A DNA stretch of 18,832 nt from Verrucomicrobiota bacterium (GTDB taxonomy: Bacteria; Verrucomicrobiota; Verrucomicrobiia; Limisphaerales; SXQI01): NCBI GenBank assembly GCA_008933045.1, contig WBXJ01000023.1:1-18832 (forward strand), in the 5' to 3' direction. This document shows, piece after piece, positions 7,570 to 15,650 of the stretch; the first letter of the stretch is position 1; the number at the start of each line of letters is the position of its first letter. The position numbers were made by a program, and so were the translations under genes. The notes beneath the pieces are model-generated. The model did no database searches. It was not told the DNA's origin and saw nothing but the letters and a program-made list of their open reading frames with translations.

Positions 7570-7593
7570 AAAAAACCCGAACGTAAATTCGGG
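7570..7593 (-). terminator. Terminator-like hairpin in the purA leader (possible attenuator)
   Basis: On the minus strand CCCGAA (plus positions 7588-7593) and TTCGGG (7576-7581) form a perfect 6-bp stem with a 6-nt loop, followed directly by six T residues (plus-strand A run at 7570-7575). It lies about 24 bp before the purA ATG and downstream of the predicted purA promoter. No minus-strand gene upstream needs terminating here. A 6-nt segment at 7607-7612, at the expected 5' end of the RNA, is complementary to 7583-7588, which covers the loop and one base of the stem, so a competing fold is possible. Confidence 0.5.
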
Positions 7594-7618
7594 GCACCTG
7601 CTCGGTATTTACCTGCGC

Positions 7619-7647
7619 ACCCTAGGGATTGCGCCCAACCCTGTCAA
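7619..7647 (-). promoter_or_regulatory. Candidate purA promoter
   Basis: On the minus strand a perfect TTGACA (7642-7647) is followed after 17 nt by TAGGGT (7619-7624), a weak -10 with three of six consensus positions. Transcription would begin near 7611-7613 and give a leader of about 65 nt containing the terminator-like hairpin. Confidence 0.42.
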
Positions 7648-7732
7648 CGCCGTTTCTCGGGTTCCGGGGGTTCCAGCGAAGGCACAATCTGACTTTACAC
7701 GGTTTGGAGGTCGGGTTACGAAGTCTGTCTTG

Positions 7733-8500
7733 ATGAACTGGATCACCAACTTCGTGGCGGCTGGGGTTATTATAGTCGCCGGTTACATTCTAGCGGGGGT
7801 CGCTAGAAGGGTCGTTCGCAACTTGTTTTTGCGGCGAAAAATTGAGGCTACCGTTGCTGATTTTATGAGCAATGCGTTGCACGCGGCGATCATGACCTTT
7901 GTTGTGATTACGGCGTTGGGTCAATTGGGGGTGGATACCAAAACATTCGCAGCGGTCATTGCGGCTGCGGGGTTGGCGATTGGGTTGGCACTTCAGGGTG
8001 GGCTTTCCAATTTTGCTGCGGGGTTTCTGATCGTTATTTTTCGCCCCTTCAAGAAGGGGGATGTGATTAGTGGTGCGGGAATGGAGGGAACCGTGGAGGA
8101 GGTGCATGTTTTTTCCACGACGCTGAACACGGCGGATAATAAACGGATCATTGTGCCTAATAATTCGCTATTGGCTGGAATCATCACCAACTACACAGCG
8201 AACCCAGCCCGGAGGGTTAATCTGCAATTCTCGATCGGGGTTGCTTCGGACCTTGGATCAGCACACCAAACTCTGCTTGCCCTTGCTGCTGCTGATGGAC
8301 GAATTCTTGAAGAACCGGCGCCGATGGTGGTGAACACTAAACTTGTTGAGGGAGGAACGGAGATCGAACTCAGAGTTTGGGTGAAGACACCCGATACGGT
8401 GGGTGTCACGAGCGATTTTCTGGCTAGAGGTCCTGCAGCATTGACGAATGCTGGAATTGTTGGGCCGGATAAAACGGTGTATTATGTCGAACGTAAGTAA
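7733..8500 (+). CDS. MscS-family small-conductance mechanosensitive channel
   Basis: From ATG 7733 this is 255 residues (TTG 7730 would add one). It has three transmembrane segments: about 5-24, 46-66 and the pore-lining TM3 at about 70-104. TM3 carries the Ala/Gly-packed signature AAAGLAIGLALQGGLSNFAAG and the following FRPFKKGD. After it come the beta domain (VEEVHVFSTTLNTADNKRIIVPN, 121-143) and the C-terminal alpha/beta vestibule domain to about 250. The protein gates in response to membrane tension and protects against osmotic downshock. It is somewhat shorter than E. coli MscS (286 residues), mainly at the N-terminus. A GGAGG at 7706-7710 is too far from the start to serve as its ribosome site. 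The gene is divergent from purA and converges on the glycosyltransferase with 11 bp between stop codons. Confidence 0.93.
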   Translation: MNWITNFVAAGVIIVAGYILAGVARRVVRNLFLRRKIEATVADFMSNALHAAIMTFVVITALGQLGVDTKTFAAVIAAAGLAIGLALQGGLSNFAAGFLIVIFRPFKKGDVISGAGMEGTVEEVHVFSTTLNTADNKRIIVPNNSLLAGIITNYTANPARRVNLQFSIGVASDLGSAHQTLLALAAADGRILEEPAPMVVNTKLVEGGTEIELRVWVKTPDTVGVTSDFLARGPAALTNAGIVGPDKTVYYVERK

Positions 8501-8511
8501 CCGTTCATAAG

Positions 8512-9237
8512 TCATCGCCGACCATCGTACCAAACTCTGCATTCCTCACGGCTCTCAAGTGTCCTGAATGGACGGAGCATGAAACGAAGGAAAAAGCGGG
8601 CATACTCGGTTTTGGAATAAAGTTTTAGTTTTCGAGCGGATGTTTCCATGGGGTGTCGATGGAGGATCACGACTCGTTGGGACTGCCGGCTTGCCATTTT
8701 TTTGAGACGCTGGGAAAATTCAATTTCTTCGGTGGCGTAGAGGCGGGTACTGAATCCGCCTAGGTCACGAAAGGCCTGGCTTGAGCAATACACAAAGGAA
8801 CCCGCGGCCCAACGTCGGAGGCGGCTGGTGGTGTTCCAGACGTGAACCAGAACGCTAAGTAGGGGAGCGTGGATGTCCATTTTCACCGTGACACCCCCTC
8901 CGATGGTGCGTCCGGATTCGATTTCTTGGATCACGTCGTTAAAAAGCGCAGATGTGGGTCGTGAATCGGCGTCGACGAAAATAAGCCAATCTCCTGTGGC
9001 GATCGATGCTCCCGTGTTGCGCGCTCGCGAAATCTGATTGATCGGCTCAAACACGGTGCGGGCTCCTGCGGCTTCGGCGATGGCGCGTGTGTTGTCCGTG
9101 GAATTGTTGTCACATACACAGAGTTCCCAATCCCACCCTTTTTGGACAAACGCTTCTGCGGCGGATTGCACGGCGCGGAGTGTGGCGGGAAGCAGCTTCT
9201 CCTCGTTGAAAGCGGGGATAATGATCGAGATTTTCAC
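8512..9237 (-). CDS. Family 2 glycosyltransferase
   Basis: This is a 241-residue GT-A-fold enzyme. It begins KISIIIPAFNEEKLL (2-16), has D43 in CDNNSTDNT, the DxD-like metal/nucleotide-sugar site FVDADSR (D89, D91) and an acidic EEIEF segment (170-174) near the acceptor site. No clear transmembrane helix is present, so it is probably cytoplasmic or membrane-peripheral. The overall pattern resembles TIGR04283-type glycosyltransferases. Donor and acceptor cannot be predicted. The start is GTG at 9237, with no Shine-Dalgarno sequence; the bases around it are the same as around the htrA GTG start. The gene is alone on its strand here, between convergent MscS and the divergent DUF1080 gene. Confidence 0.9.
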   Translation of the reverse strand: MKISIIIPAFNEEKLLPATLRAVQSAAEAFVQKGWDWELCVCDNNSTDNTRAIAEAAGARTVFEPINQISRARNTGASIATGDWLIFVDADSRPTSALFNDVIQEIESGRTIGGGVTVKMDIHAPLLSVLVHVWNTTSRLRRWAAGSFVYCSSQAFRDLGGFSTRLYATEEIEFSQRLKKMASRQSQRVVILHRHPMETSARKLKLYSKTEYARFFLRFMLRPFRTLESREECRVWYDGRR

Positions 9238-9380
9238 ACGAAACTTAATACTAACACGGCCTCATCATGTGAGTTCTGGCGAAAAAGGTCACGCACTCAA
9301 CGCGAAGGATTTTGCGCTGCGTAATTGATTTAGTTTTGGCGTTACATCGGGTGTGGGTTGGTTACGATAGGAGCATCTCT

Positions 9381-10115
9381 ATGAAAAATTTTCAATTTCG
9401 TTTGGTGTTGGCTTGTGTGGTGGCGTGTTTTTCCTTCAGTCAGGTTTCGGCCCAACCGGCGGGGGATGCTCCCAAGGCGTTCGTCGATGGTAAGGGGACG
9501 GGGTGGCGGGATTTGGTGAAGGCCGATTTTACCCGCGTCAATTGTGAACCGACCACTTGGACTTGGACCAACGAGATGATCCATTGCACAGGTCAACCCG
9601 TCGGGGTGATCCGCACGATTAAGCAGTTCACCAATTTCGAGTTGGTGGTTCAGTGGCGGCATCTCCGATCTGCTGGAAATTCCGGTGTGTTTGTTTGGGC
9701 CACGCCCGAATCAATCAAGGCACTCGAACAAGGGAATGGGCAACTGCCGACGGGGGTGGAAGTTCAAGTGTTGGATCATGGTTACAAAGAGCAATATGAG
9801 AAGGACGGAAAAAACAAAGCTACTTGGTTCACGACCAATGGTGACGTATTTCCGACGGGAAGCACACGGATGAAGGCGTTTCTACCGATTTCACCCGACG
9901 GCTCGAGGAGCTTTCCTTCGAAGAATTTGAGTAAGGGGATCGGGGAGTGGAACCACTATTATGTGCGTTGTATCAACGGTGAGGTGAGGCTTTGGGTCAA
10001 CGGCGAGGAGGTTTCTGGAGGCACGAGTATCCAGCCAGCGCAGGGTTATTTGTGCCTCGAATCGGAGGGGTCTCCAATCGATTTCAAGAATCTTCGGATC
10101 CGAGAGTTGCCTTGA
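9381..10115 (+). CDS. Exported DUF1080 (3-keto-disaccharide hydrolase family) protein
   Basis: This is a 244-residue protein from ATG 9381, chosen because AGGAG lies 7 nt upstream; an open frame reaches back to 9312 without family-like sequence. A signal peptide (MKNFQFRLVLACVVACFSFSQVSA, 1-24) precedes a single LamG-like beta-sandwich DUF1080 domain. Recognisable pieces are GWRDLV, the FTNFELVVQWRH strand, the NSGVFVW segment, GVEVQVLDHG, and the C-terminal WNHYYVRCINGEVRLWVNGEEV followed by IDFKNLRIREL. Characterised DUF1080 members cleave 3-keto-glycosides in the periplasm; others may simply bind sugars. It is the first gene of a plus-strand run, with the PSD1 gene 81 bp downstream. The family is secure; the substrate is unknown. 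Confidence 0.88.
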   Translation: MKNFQFRLVLACVVACFSFSQVSAQPAGDAPKAFVDGKGTGWRDLVKADFTRVNCEPTTWTWTNEMIHCTGQPVGVIRTIKQFTNFELVVQWRHLRSAGNSGVFVWATPESIKALEQGNGQLPTGVEVQVLDHGYKEQYEKDGKNKATWFTTNGDVFPTGSTRMKAFLPISPDGSRSFPSKNLSKGIGEWNHYYVRCINGEVRLWVNGEEVSGGTSIQPAQGYLCLESEGSPIDFKNLRIRELP

Positions 10116-10196
10116 AATCGGCCAAATTTTTCATGTGAAGCGAATGCCGAGATCGCCGCTTGAATTATTTTGAAAAAATCGGCGTCAATTCGAGAG

Positions 10197-13067
10197 ATGA
10201 GTTTCATGCTTTGGAACCAATCTGGGGTTTCTGGAAACGCGGTGTGCCGGTGGCTAACCTTCATGGTCTTGGCCCTACTGCCTTGTGTCCAATCCGCACG
10301 AATATCGGCGCAACCCGTGACGCACGGAGAATTGCCGCCCGCTGCGAAACGTCTCGTGGACTTCAAGAAGGATATCGAACCCATCTTTTCGACTCACTGT
10401 GTTGGATGTCACGGCGCGGATAAACAACGAAGTGGGTTCAGACTGGACGATCGAGCGTCTGCAATGAAAGGAGGCGAGAACCATGCGCCTGCGATCCACC
10501 CAAATCATAGCAGTGAGAGTCCGTTGATTCGTTTTGTTGCTGGGCTTGTGCCCGACATGAAGATGCCCCAGAAAGGCGAAGCTCTAAATCCTGAGCAGAT
10601 CGGGTTGCTTCGAGCGTGGATTGATCAAGGAGCGCAATGGCCTCAGGACGCGAAAGTGGCGAAACGGTTACACTGGTCGCTTCGGCCAGTTGCCCGTCCC
10701 GATGTGCCTCGAATCGCAAACCCGACTCGAAAGGGAATTCAGCCGATCGATGCATTTGTCCTCACCCAATTGCGAAAGAATCGTTTGGATTTTGGAGATC
10801 CCGCAAGCCGGGGTGCGTTTATTCGTCGAATCTATCTAGTGATGCACGGGTTGCCACCAACCCCCGAGGAGGTGCGATTGTTCGTTAATGATCCGAATCC
10901 CGATGCCGTGTCCGAATTGGTTGATCGCGTGCTGGCGAGTAACCGTTATGGTGAACGATGGGCGCGCCATTGGTTGGATGTTGTTCGTTTTGCCGAATCG
11001 AATGGTTTTGAAACGAATCACGAGCGCAGTAACGCTTATCACTATCGGGACTATGTCATTCAATCGTTGAACGAGGACAAACCGTACGATCGGTTTGTGC
11101 AGGAGCAAATTGTTGGAGATTATTTGGGTGTCGATTCTGGCACCGGTTTTTTGGTGGCAGGAGCGGTGGATATCGTCAAAAGCCCTGATATCAATTTAAC
11201 GCTGATGCAGCGACAGGATGAACTTGCGGATATCGTCAACACGACAGGGACGGCATTTCTTGGATTAACACTGGGGTGTGCCCGTTGCCACGATCATAAG
11301 TTTGATCCCATTTCTCAGAAGGATTTTTATGCCGTCCAAGCAGTATTCGCTGGCGTCAATTTTGCCGATCGACCACTTCGACGGAAGCTCAACGCCGCAG
11401 AAAAAAATGAGTTGGTCCAATTGGAAAAATCCCGAGCTTCACAGAGTGTTGATCTGGCTACGTTGAAGCAAAAGGCTGTCGCTACTCAACTTTCGAGCGT
11501 CTCAAAAAAAAGCTTACGGCCTCAGGTGAACTCACGCTTGAACGAGGAGGAGTTTTTGTCGATGGAGGCGACCGCCGTTCGGTTTACGATTCTTGCAACG
11601 ACCGGTGCTGAACCTTGCATTGATGAGTTGGAAATTTTTGACAGCAACGGATCCAACGTCGCTTTAGCCAGTGTTGGAACCAAGCCGAGTGCTTCTGGGA
11701 CGCTGCCGGGGTATGCGATCCATCAGTTGGAACATCTCAACGATGGACTGACTGGGAACAGCAAAAGCTGGATCTCATCGACGTCAGGAAAGGGTTGGGT
11801 GCAGTTGGATTTTCCCGCTCCTCGAACGATTCGTCGGATTGTTTGGAGTCGAGACCGCTCAGGCCAGCTTACGGATCGTGTCGTATTAGATTATCGCATC
11901 ACAGCCCAATCGAAGTCTGGCAAATGGATGGAGATTGCGACCTCCCAAGATCGAGAATCTTCTGGGAAGCCGGATCCGAAAGCTTTTCTAAAACATTTGT
12001 CAGAACAAGAAGCCAAATCGGCTGAGGAATTGTTAGGTCAACTACAGAAGTTGGAGGCACGATTTTCGGAATTGTCCAACGGAACCAGTGCTTGGCTTGG
12101 AACTTTTTCTCAACCGAAACTCACCCATCGGCTTTACCGAGGAGATCCGTTGCAGGAGCGCGAGGTGGTGGCCCCCGGTGCTGTGGAAGTTTTAGGATCG
12201 TTGGGGTTGAGGGAGGATGAGCCTGAGCAGCAACGGCGGCTTAAGCTTGCCGAATGGATTGTCAACCCACGCCATCCGCTGACGGCACGGGTCATGGTGA
12301 ACCGGATATGGCACTATATTTTTGGCACAGGAATTGTGGACACCCCCAGTGATTTTGGCGCGAATGGTGGCGTTCCGAGTAACGAGGCACTGCTGGACTG
12401 GCTCGCGGATGAGTTTGTGCGTAGCGGTTGGTCGATCAAGCATCTCCAAAAACTCATCCTCGTTTCCAAAACTTTTGCCCAATCATCATCACCTCGAAGG
12501 GATGGCATGGCGATCGATGCGGAGGCCCGTTTGCTGTGGCGTTTCCCACCCCGTCGATTGGAAGCGGAGGCGATCCGCGACTGCATCCTCGCGAGTTCAG
12601 GTGCCTTGGATCTTCGAATGGGCGGCCCAGGTTTCTCCCTTCAGATTAAGGAAAATGACAATGTGGACCGTTATTTTCCAAAGGAGAACTTCAGCACGAA
12701 TGATTTTCGACGAATGATCTACCTCACTCGAATCCGTCAACAACAGGATTCGGTTTTCGGCGCATTCGATTGTCCGAGTGGCAACCAAGTCGTCCCCAAA
12801 CGCACTCGCTCCAACACGCCGTTACAGGCGTTGAATCTTTTCAACAGCAACTTTGTTCTCGAACAATCGTCTCTACTCTCGGCGCGGTTACTTCAGACCG
12901 CTGGCACCCAGCCGAAATCGCAAGTGTCGCAAGCGTTTCATCTTATCTATGGCCGTGAGCCCGATCGATTTGAGCACAAGGCTTCGATAGCGATGATTCG
13001 TGATCACGGACTTGATGCGTTCTGTCGCGCACTTTTCAACACCAGTGAATTTATTTTTGTGTTCTAA
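10197..13067 (+). CDS. PSD1 and planctomycete cytochrome c domain protein (DUF1549/DUF1553)
   Basis: This 956-residue exported protein (from ATG 10197; TTG 10170 would add 9) starts with a hydrophobic signal region at about 20-35. The planctomycete-type cytochrome c domain follows with CVGCH (C68-H72). DUF1549 spans about 182-390 (PIDAFVLTQL, RYGERWARHWLD) and contains a second CARCH (C361-H365). A Lys/Gln-rich linker leads to a discoidin (F5/8)-like insert at about 457-585 (RFTILATTGAEPCIDELEIFD to WVQLDFPAPRTIRRIVWSRD). DUF1553 closes the protein (about 680-940; NPRHPLTARVMVNRIWHY, NTPLQALNLFN). The function of PSD1 proteins is not established; genomic linkage points to glycan degradation with redox chemistry. 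The DUF1501 gene starts 15 bp after its stop, the standard partnership. Confidence 0.93.
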   Translation: MSFMLWNQSGVSGNAVCRWLTFMVLALLPCVQSARISAQPVTHGELPPAAKRLVDFKKDIEPIFSTHCVGCHGADKQRSGFRLDDRASAMKGGENHAPAIHPNHSSESPLIRFVAGLVPDMKMPQKGEALNPEQIGLLRAWIDQGAQWPQDAKVAKRLHWSLRPVARPDVPRIANPTRKGIQPIDAFVLTQLRKNRLDFGDPASRGAFIRRIYLVMHGLPPTPEEVRLFVNDPNPDAVSELVDRVLASNRYGERWARHWLDVVRFAESNGFETNHERSNAYHYRDYVIQSLNEDKPYDRFVQEQIVGDYLGVDSGTGFLVAGAVDIVKSPDINLTLMQRQDELADIVNTTGTAFLGLTLGCARCHDHKFDPISQKDFYAVQAVFAGVNFADRPLRRKLNAAEKNELVQLEKSRASQSVDLATLKQKAVATQLSSVSKKSLRPQVNSRLNEEEFLSMEATAVRFTILATTGAEPCIDELEIFDSNGSNVALASVGTKPSASGTLPGYAIHQLEHLNDGLTGNSKSWISSTSGKGWVQLDFPAPRTIRRIVWSRDRSGQLTDRVVLDYRITAQSKSGKWMEIATSQDRESSGKPDPKAFLKHLSEQEAKSAEELLGQLQKLEARFSELSNGTSAWLGTFSQPKLTHRLYRGDPLQEREVVAPGAVEVLGSLGLREDEPEQQRRLKLAEWIVNPRHPLTARVMVNRIWHYIFGTGIVDTPSDFGANGGVPSNEALLDWLADEFVRSGWSIKHLQKLILVSKTFAQSSSPRRDGMAIDAEARLLWRFPPRRLEAEAIRDCILASSGALDLRMGGPGFSLQIKENDNVDRYFPKENFSTNDFRRMIYLTRIRQQQDSVFGAFDCPSGNQVVPKRTRSNTPLQALNLFNSNFVLEQSSLLSARLLQTAGTQPKSQVSQAFHLIYGREPDRFEHKASIAMIRDHGLDAFCRALFNTSEFIFVF

Positions 13068-13082
13068 CTTTTTTTTACTCCC

Positions 13083-14573
13083 ATGTCCGAGAGGATTCAC
13101 CCATTTTTAAACCGTCGCGCTTTCCTGAGCCACAGCGCCACAGCTCTGAGTGGGATGGCACTCGCTCAGTTGCTCGCTCGTGATCGGGTGCTTGCTGCGG
13201 ATGTTCGAACGGATATTCCTATCCGTCCTCACATCGATCCAGCGAACCCTAACGCTCTGCGTCCACCTCATTTCAAGCCGCGTGCGAAACAAGTATTGAT
13301 GATTTTCTCGGCGGGCGGTTGTAGTCATTTGGACACTTTTGATTACAAACCTGAGTTGATTAAACGTCATGGTCAACCGATGCCCGGCGGCGATAAACTG
13401 GTTACATTCCAAGGTGCTCAGGGTTTGCTTACTCAAAGTCCGTGGGCCTTTCAACCTTATGGAAAATGTGGCAAAATGGTTTCCGATCTCGTCCCTCGCC
13501 TCGGCGATCTAGCGGACGAAATGTGCTTCATTCATTCCCTCACCGGCAAAACGAATACACACGGCCCCGGTGAGAATTTTATGAACACAGGGTTCACTCT
13601 TGATGGGTTTCCTAGCATTGGCGCGTGGACCACTTATGCGTTGGGAAGCGCGACCGAAAATTTGCCCGCTTACGTCGCAATCCCTGACCCCCGTGGCGTG
13701 CCTCAATCCGCTGGCAATTGCTGGAACCCAGGTTTTCTACCGGCCGCCTTTCAAGGAACTGATTTTAATGCCATCAAACCGCTGAGAAACTTAGCACGGC
13801 CCGCCAACATTAGTGCGGGAAAGGATCGTTCGACGCGTGAATTCATCGCACAGCTCAACCAGCATCATCTGCAGAATTACCGAGGTGACACCGAGTTGGC
13901 CGCTCGTATTTCTAGCTATGAGTTGGCTGCACACATGCAGTTGTCGGTTCCGGAGGTCAGTGATATTTCTACCGAGCCAGCGCATGTTCTGAAAATGTAT
14001 GGAGCGGATGCAGCAGGAAATCGGACTCAGGAAATAAAAGCTGGTTACGCCAAGAATTGTATTTTGGCGCGACGGCTGATTGAGAAAGGGGTGCGGTTCG
14101 TTCAACTTTTTAATGGTGCCTACCAAGTGGGTGGGGAGGGCACCAGCAATTGGGACGGCCACAAAGTGTTGAAGGATCAGTACACGGTTCATGGAGAAGT
14201 GCTGGATCAACCAACCGCCGCGCTGCTCTCGGACCTCAAACAACGTGGATTGCTCAAAGACACCCTTGTCGTTTGGTGCACGGAATTCGGTCGCATGCCG
14301 ACCTTTCAAGCAGGGGCTAGCGGTCGTGATCATAATCCTGCAGGCTTCACCGCTTGGCTTGCTGGGGCTGGAGTAAAAGCGCCCTACAGTTACGGTGCCA
14401 CGGATGAATTCGGTTATAAATCGGTAGATAAAGTTGTGACTGTGTACGATTTCCACGCAACGATTCTGCAAATTCTCGGTCTCGATCATCAGAGACTCAG
14501 CTTTTATCACAACGGCATCGAACGTCGCCTGACGGATGTCCACGGCGAGGTGCTCAAAGATATATTAGCGTGA
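13083..14573 (+). CDS. Tat-exported DUF1501 protein (sulfatase/alkaline phosphatase-like fold)
   Basis: This is a 496-residue protein. The N-terminus has a twin-arginine signal (NRRAFL at 10-15) and a hydrophobic stretch to about 31 ending near VLAAD, so it should be exported folded, perhaps with cofactor. DUF1501 landmarks follow: VLMIFSAGGCSHLDTFDYKP (70-89 region), the GENFMNTGF and FPSIGAWTTYALG segments, GVRFVQLFNG, and WCTEFGRMPTFQAG with GRDHNPAGFT near the C-terminus, where alkaline-phosphatase-like proteins place metal ligands. The biochemical activity of DUF1501 is not established; sulfatase-like hydrolysis is an inference from fold. It starts 15 bp after the PSD1 stop and has no visible Shine-Dalgarno sequence, consistent with tight coupling to PSD1. 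The small cysteine protein gene follows 60 bp downstream. Confidence 0.93.
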   Translation: MSERIHPFLNRRAFLSHSATALSGMALAQLLARDRVLAADVRTDIPIRPHIDPANPNALRPPHFKPRAKQVLMIFSAGGCSHLDTFDYKPELIKRHGQPMPGGDKLVTFQGAQGLLTQSPWAFQPYGKCGKMVSDLVPRLGDLADEMCFIHSLTGKTNTHGPGENFMNTGFTLDGFPSIGAWTTYALGSATENLPAYVAIPDPRGVPQSAGNCWNPGFLPAAFQGTDFNAIKPLRNLARPANISAGKDRSTREFIAQLNQHHLQNYRGDTELAARISSYELAAHMQLSVPEVSDISTEPAHVLKMYGADAAGNRTQEIKAGYAKNCILARRLIEKGVRFVQLFNGAYQVGGEGTSNWDGHKVLKDQYTVHGEVLDQPTAALLSDLKQRGLLKDTLVVWCTEFGRMPTFQAGASGRDHNPAGFTAWLAGAGVKAPYSYGATDEFGYKSVDKVVTVYDFHATILQILGLDHQRLSFYHNGIERRLTDVHGEVLKDILA

Positions 14574-14633
14574 ATTGGTTGGTTGGGATTCACAAACGTT
14601 TGCGTTCGTTGACGGATGGATTATCTTGGGTTG

Positions 14634-14846
14634 ATGGATTGGCAGCAAATAACAGCACTAGGAATTGTTGGGGTCACGGCCAGCCTATTTCTTTATGCAC
14701 GATTTAAACCCAAGCCTCGTGCCTTTAATTTTAAGCGCGATACCCACTGTGGTTGTAGCCATCCGTCCTCGGATGGATCGAAGTCTTCTATCGTGTTCAG
14801 GGCTCGCAAAGGCGAACCCAACCAAGTCATTCTGAAGATCAAGTAA
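14634..14846 (+). CDS. Small single-TM protein with a CGC motif (FeoB-associated-like), function unknown
   Basis: This is a 70-residue protein from ATG 14634; ATG 14616 would add MDYLGL. One transmembrane helix (about 5-21, ALGIVGVTASLFLYA) is followed by a basic stop-transfer segment (RFKPKPRAFNFKRD), then HCGCSH and a C-terminal strand pair ending VFRARKGEPNQVILKIK. The size, MDWQQI start and cysteine cluster resemble the small FeoB-associated cysteine membrane proteins, but only two Cys are present and no feoB is nearby. The C-terminal half looks conserved in design rather than random. It sits between the DUF1501 gene (60 bp) and the LolA-like gene (48 bp) on the same strand. I do not recognise a characterised homologue; metal or cluster binding by the cytoplasmic HCGCSH segment is a guess. 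Confidence 0.6.
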   Translation: MDWQQITALGIVGVTASLFLYARFKPKPRAFNFKRDTHCGCSHPSSDGSKSSIVFRARKGEPNQVILKIK

Positions 14847-14894
14847 TGCCTCACGCAGATTCTCGCTGACCCATCGCCACGGGGTGAAAAACGC

Positions 14895-15632
14895 ATGCGT
14901 AACCGTTATTCTTTGCCAGTTTTAGTTCTTGGTCTATTGACCATGACGCTCCTCGGGTTTGCTGCCGACGAGGTTGAGGAACGCGCATTCATTCGTGAGT
15001 TAACGGAGCGCAGACCCGCGACGAAGACCCAGATTTACGGTTTTCTTACGCTGCGTTTGGCTGATAACCAGCGTCGTGAGGTTCCTGTAAAAACTATCAC
15101 AGAACCTTCGTCTGAACATTGGGTTACGCGCTGGGAGACTCAGTCTGCAGAAGGCGCTCCGGCGGAACGTCTCACAGTGAGTCACCAACTCGGTCGTACG
15201 AATATCTATGAGTGGTCGAGACTCGATCGACCCGATGGTTCCTTTCAGAAACTCAATTGCACGAATCTTTTTCAACCGTTCGTGAACTCAGACTTCTGGC
15301 TCGTGGATCTTGGGTTGGAGTTTTTCCAATGGCCTCAACAGAAAATTCTTCGAACCGAAATGCGCAAAGGTCGATCGTGTCGGGTGTTGGAGTCGATAAA
15401 TCCGAGCCCAACACAGGGGACCTACAGCCGAGTCGTCTCCTGGATTGATAGCGAAGCACTCCAACCCATTCGAGTGGAAGTTTTTGATACCCAAAACAAA
15501 CTTCTCAAGGTGTTTGCAATTCTCGGGATTAAAAAAGTGAATGGCAAAGTGCAGCTCAAGGATCTAGAAATTCGCAATGAACAGACCGACACACGCACGA
15601 GGCTGGATCTCGAACTCGAAATTGATCAGTAA
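14895..15632 (+). CDS. Exported LolA-like protein (outer membrane lipoprotein-sorting family)
   Basis: This is a 245-residue protein with a signal peptide (MRNRYSLPVLVLGLLTMTLLGFAAD, cleavage after about 23). The rest is rich in alternating beta strands, as in the LolA-like half-barrel fold. A characteristic patch is SDFWLVDLGLEFFQWPQQ followed by RGKSCRVLES-type sequence (here KGRSCRVLES) and the SWIDSEALQPIRVEVFD segment, typical of uncharacterised LolA-like proteins (PF17131-type). Such proteins sit in the periplasm and may bind lipid or acyl chains, but they are often unrelated in function to the Lol system. ATG 14895 is preceded by a GGGG-rich segment. It is the last plus-strand gene of the cluster and converges on the Gfo/Idh/MocA gene with 18 bp between stops. 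Confidence 0.75.
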   Translation: MRNRYSLPVLVLGLLTMTLLGFAADEVEERAFIRELTERRPATKTQIYGFLTLRLADNQRREVPVKTITEPSSEHWVTRWETQSAEGAPAERLTVSHQLGRTNIYEWSRLDRPDGSFQKLNCTNLFQPFVNSDFWLVDLGLEFFQWPQQKILRTEMRKGRSCRVLESINPSPTQGTYSRVVSWIDSEALQPIRVEVFDTQNKLLKVFAILGIKKVNGKVQLKDLEIRNEQTDTRTRLDLELEIDQ

Positions 15633-15650
15633 GAACGCAGTGCCGACAGA

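Noticed and set aside
7547..7597. GTG-initiated extension of PurA
   Set aside because: It would encode the terminator hairpin and T run and adds 17 residues before the canonical MANTILVGAQWGDEGKGK start.
7706..7710. GGAGG as a ribosome-binding site for the MscS-type gene
   Set aside because: It is 22 nt from the start codon and no in-frame start lies at suitable distance.
13791..14543. 250-codon open frame antisense to the DUF1501 gene
   Set aside because: Composition is a shadow of the highly coding plus strand and no motif is recognisable; DUF1501 on the plus strand is unambiguous.
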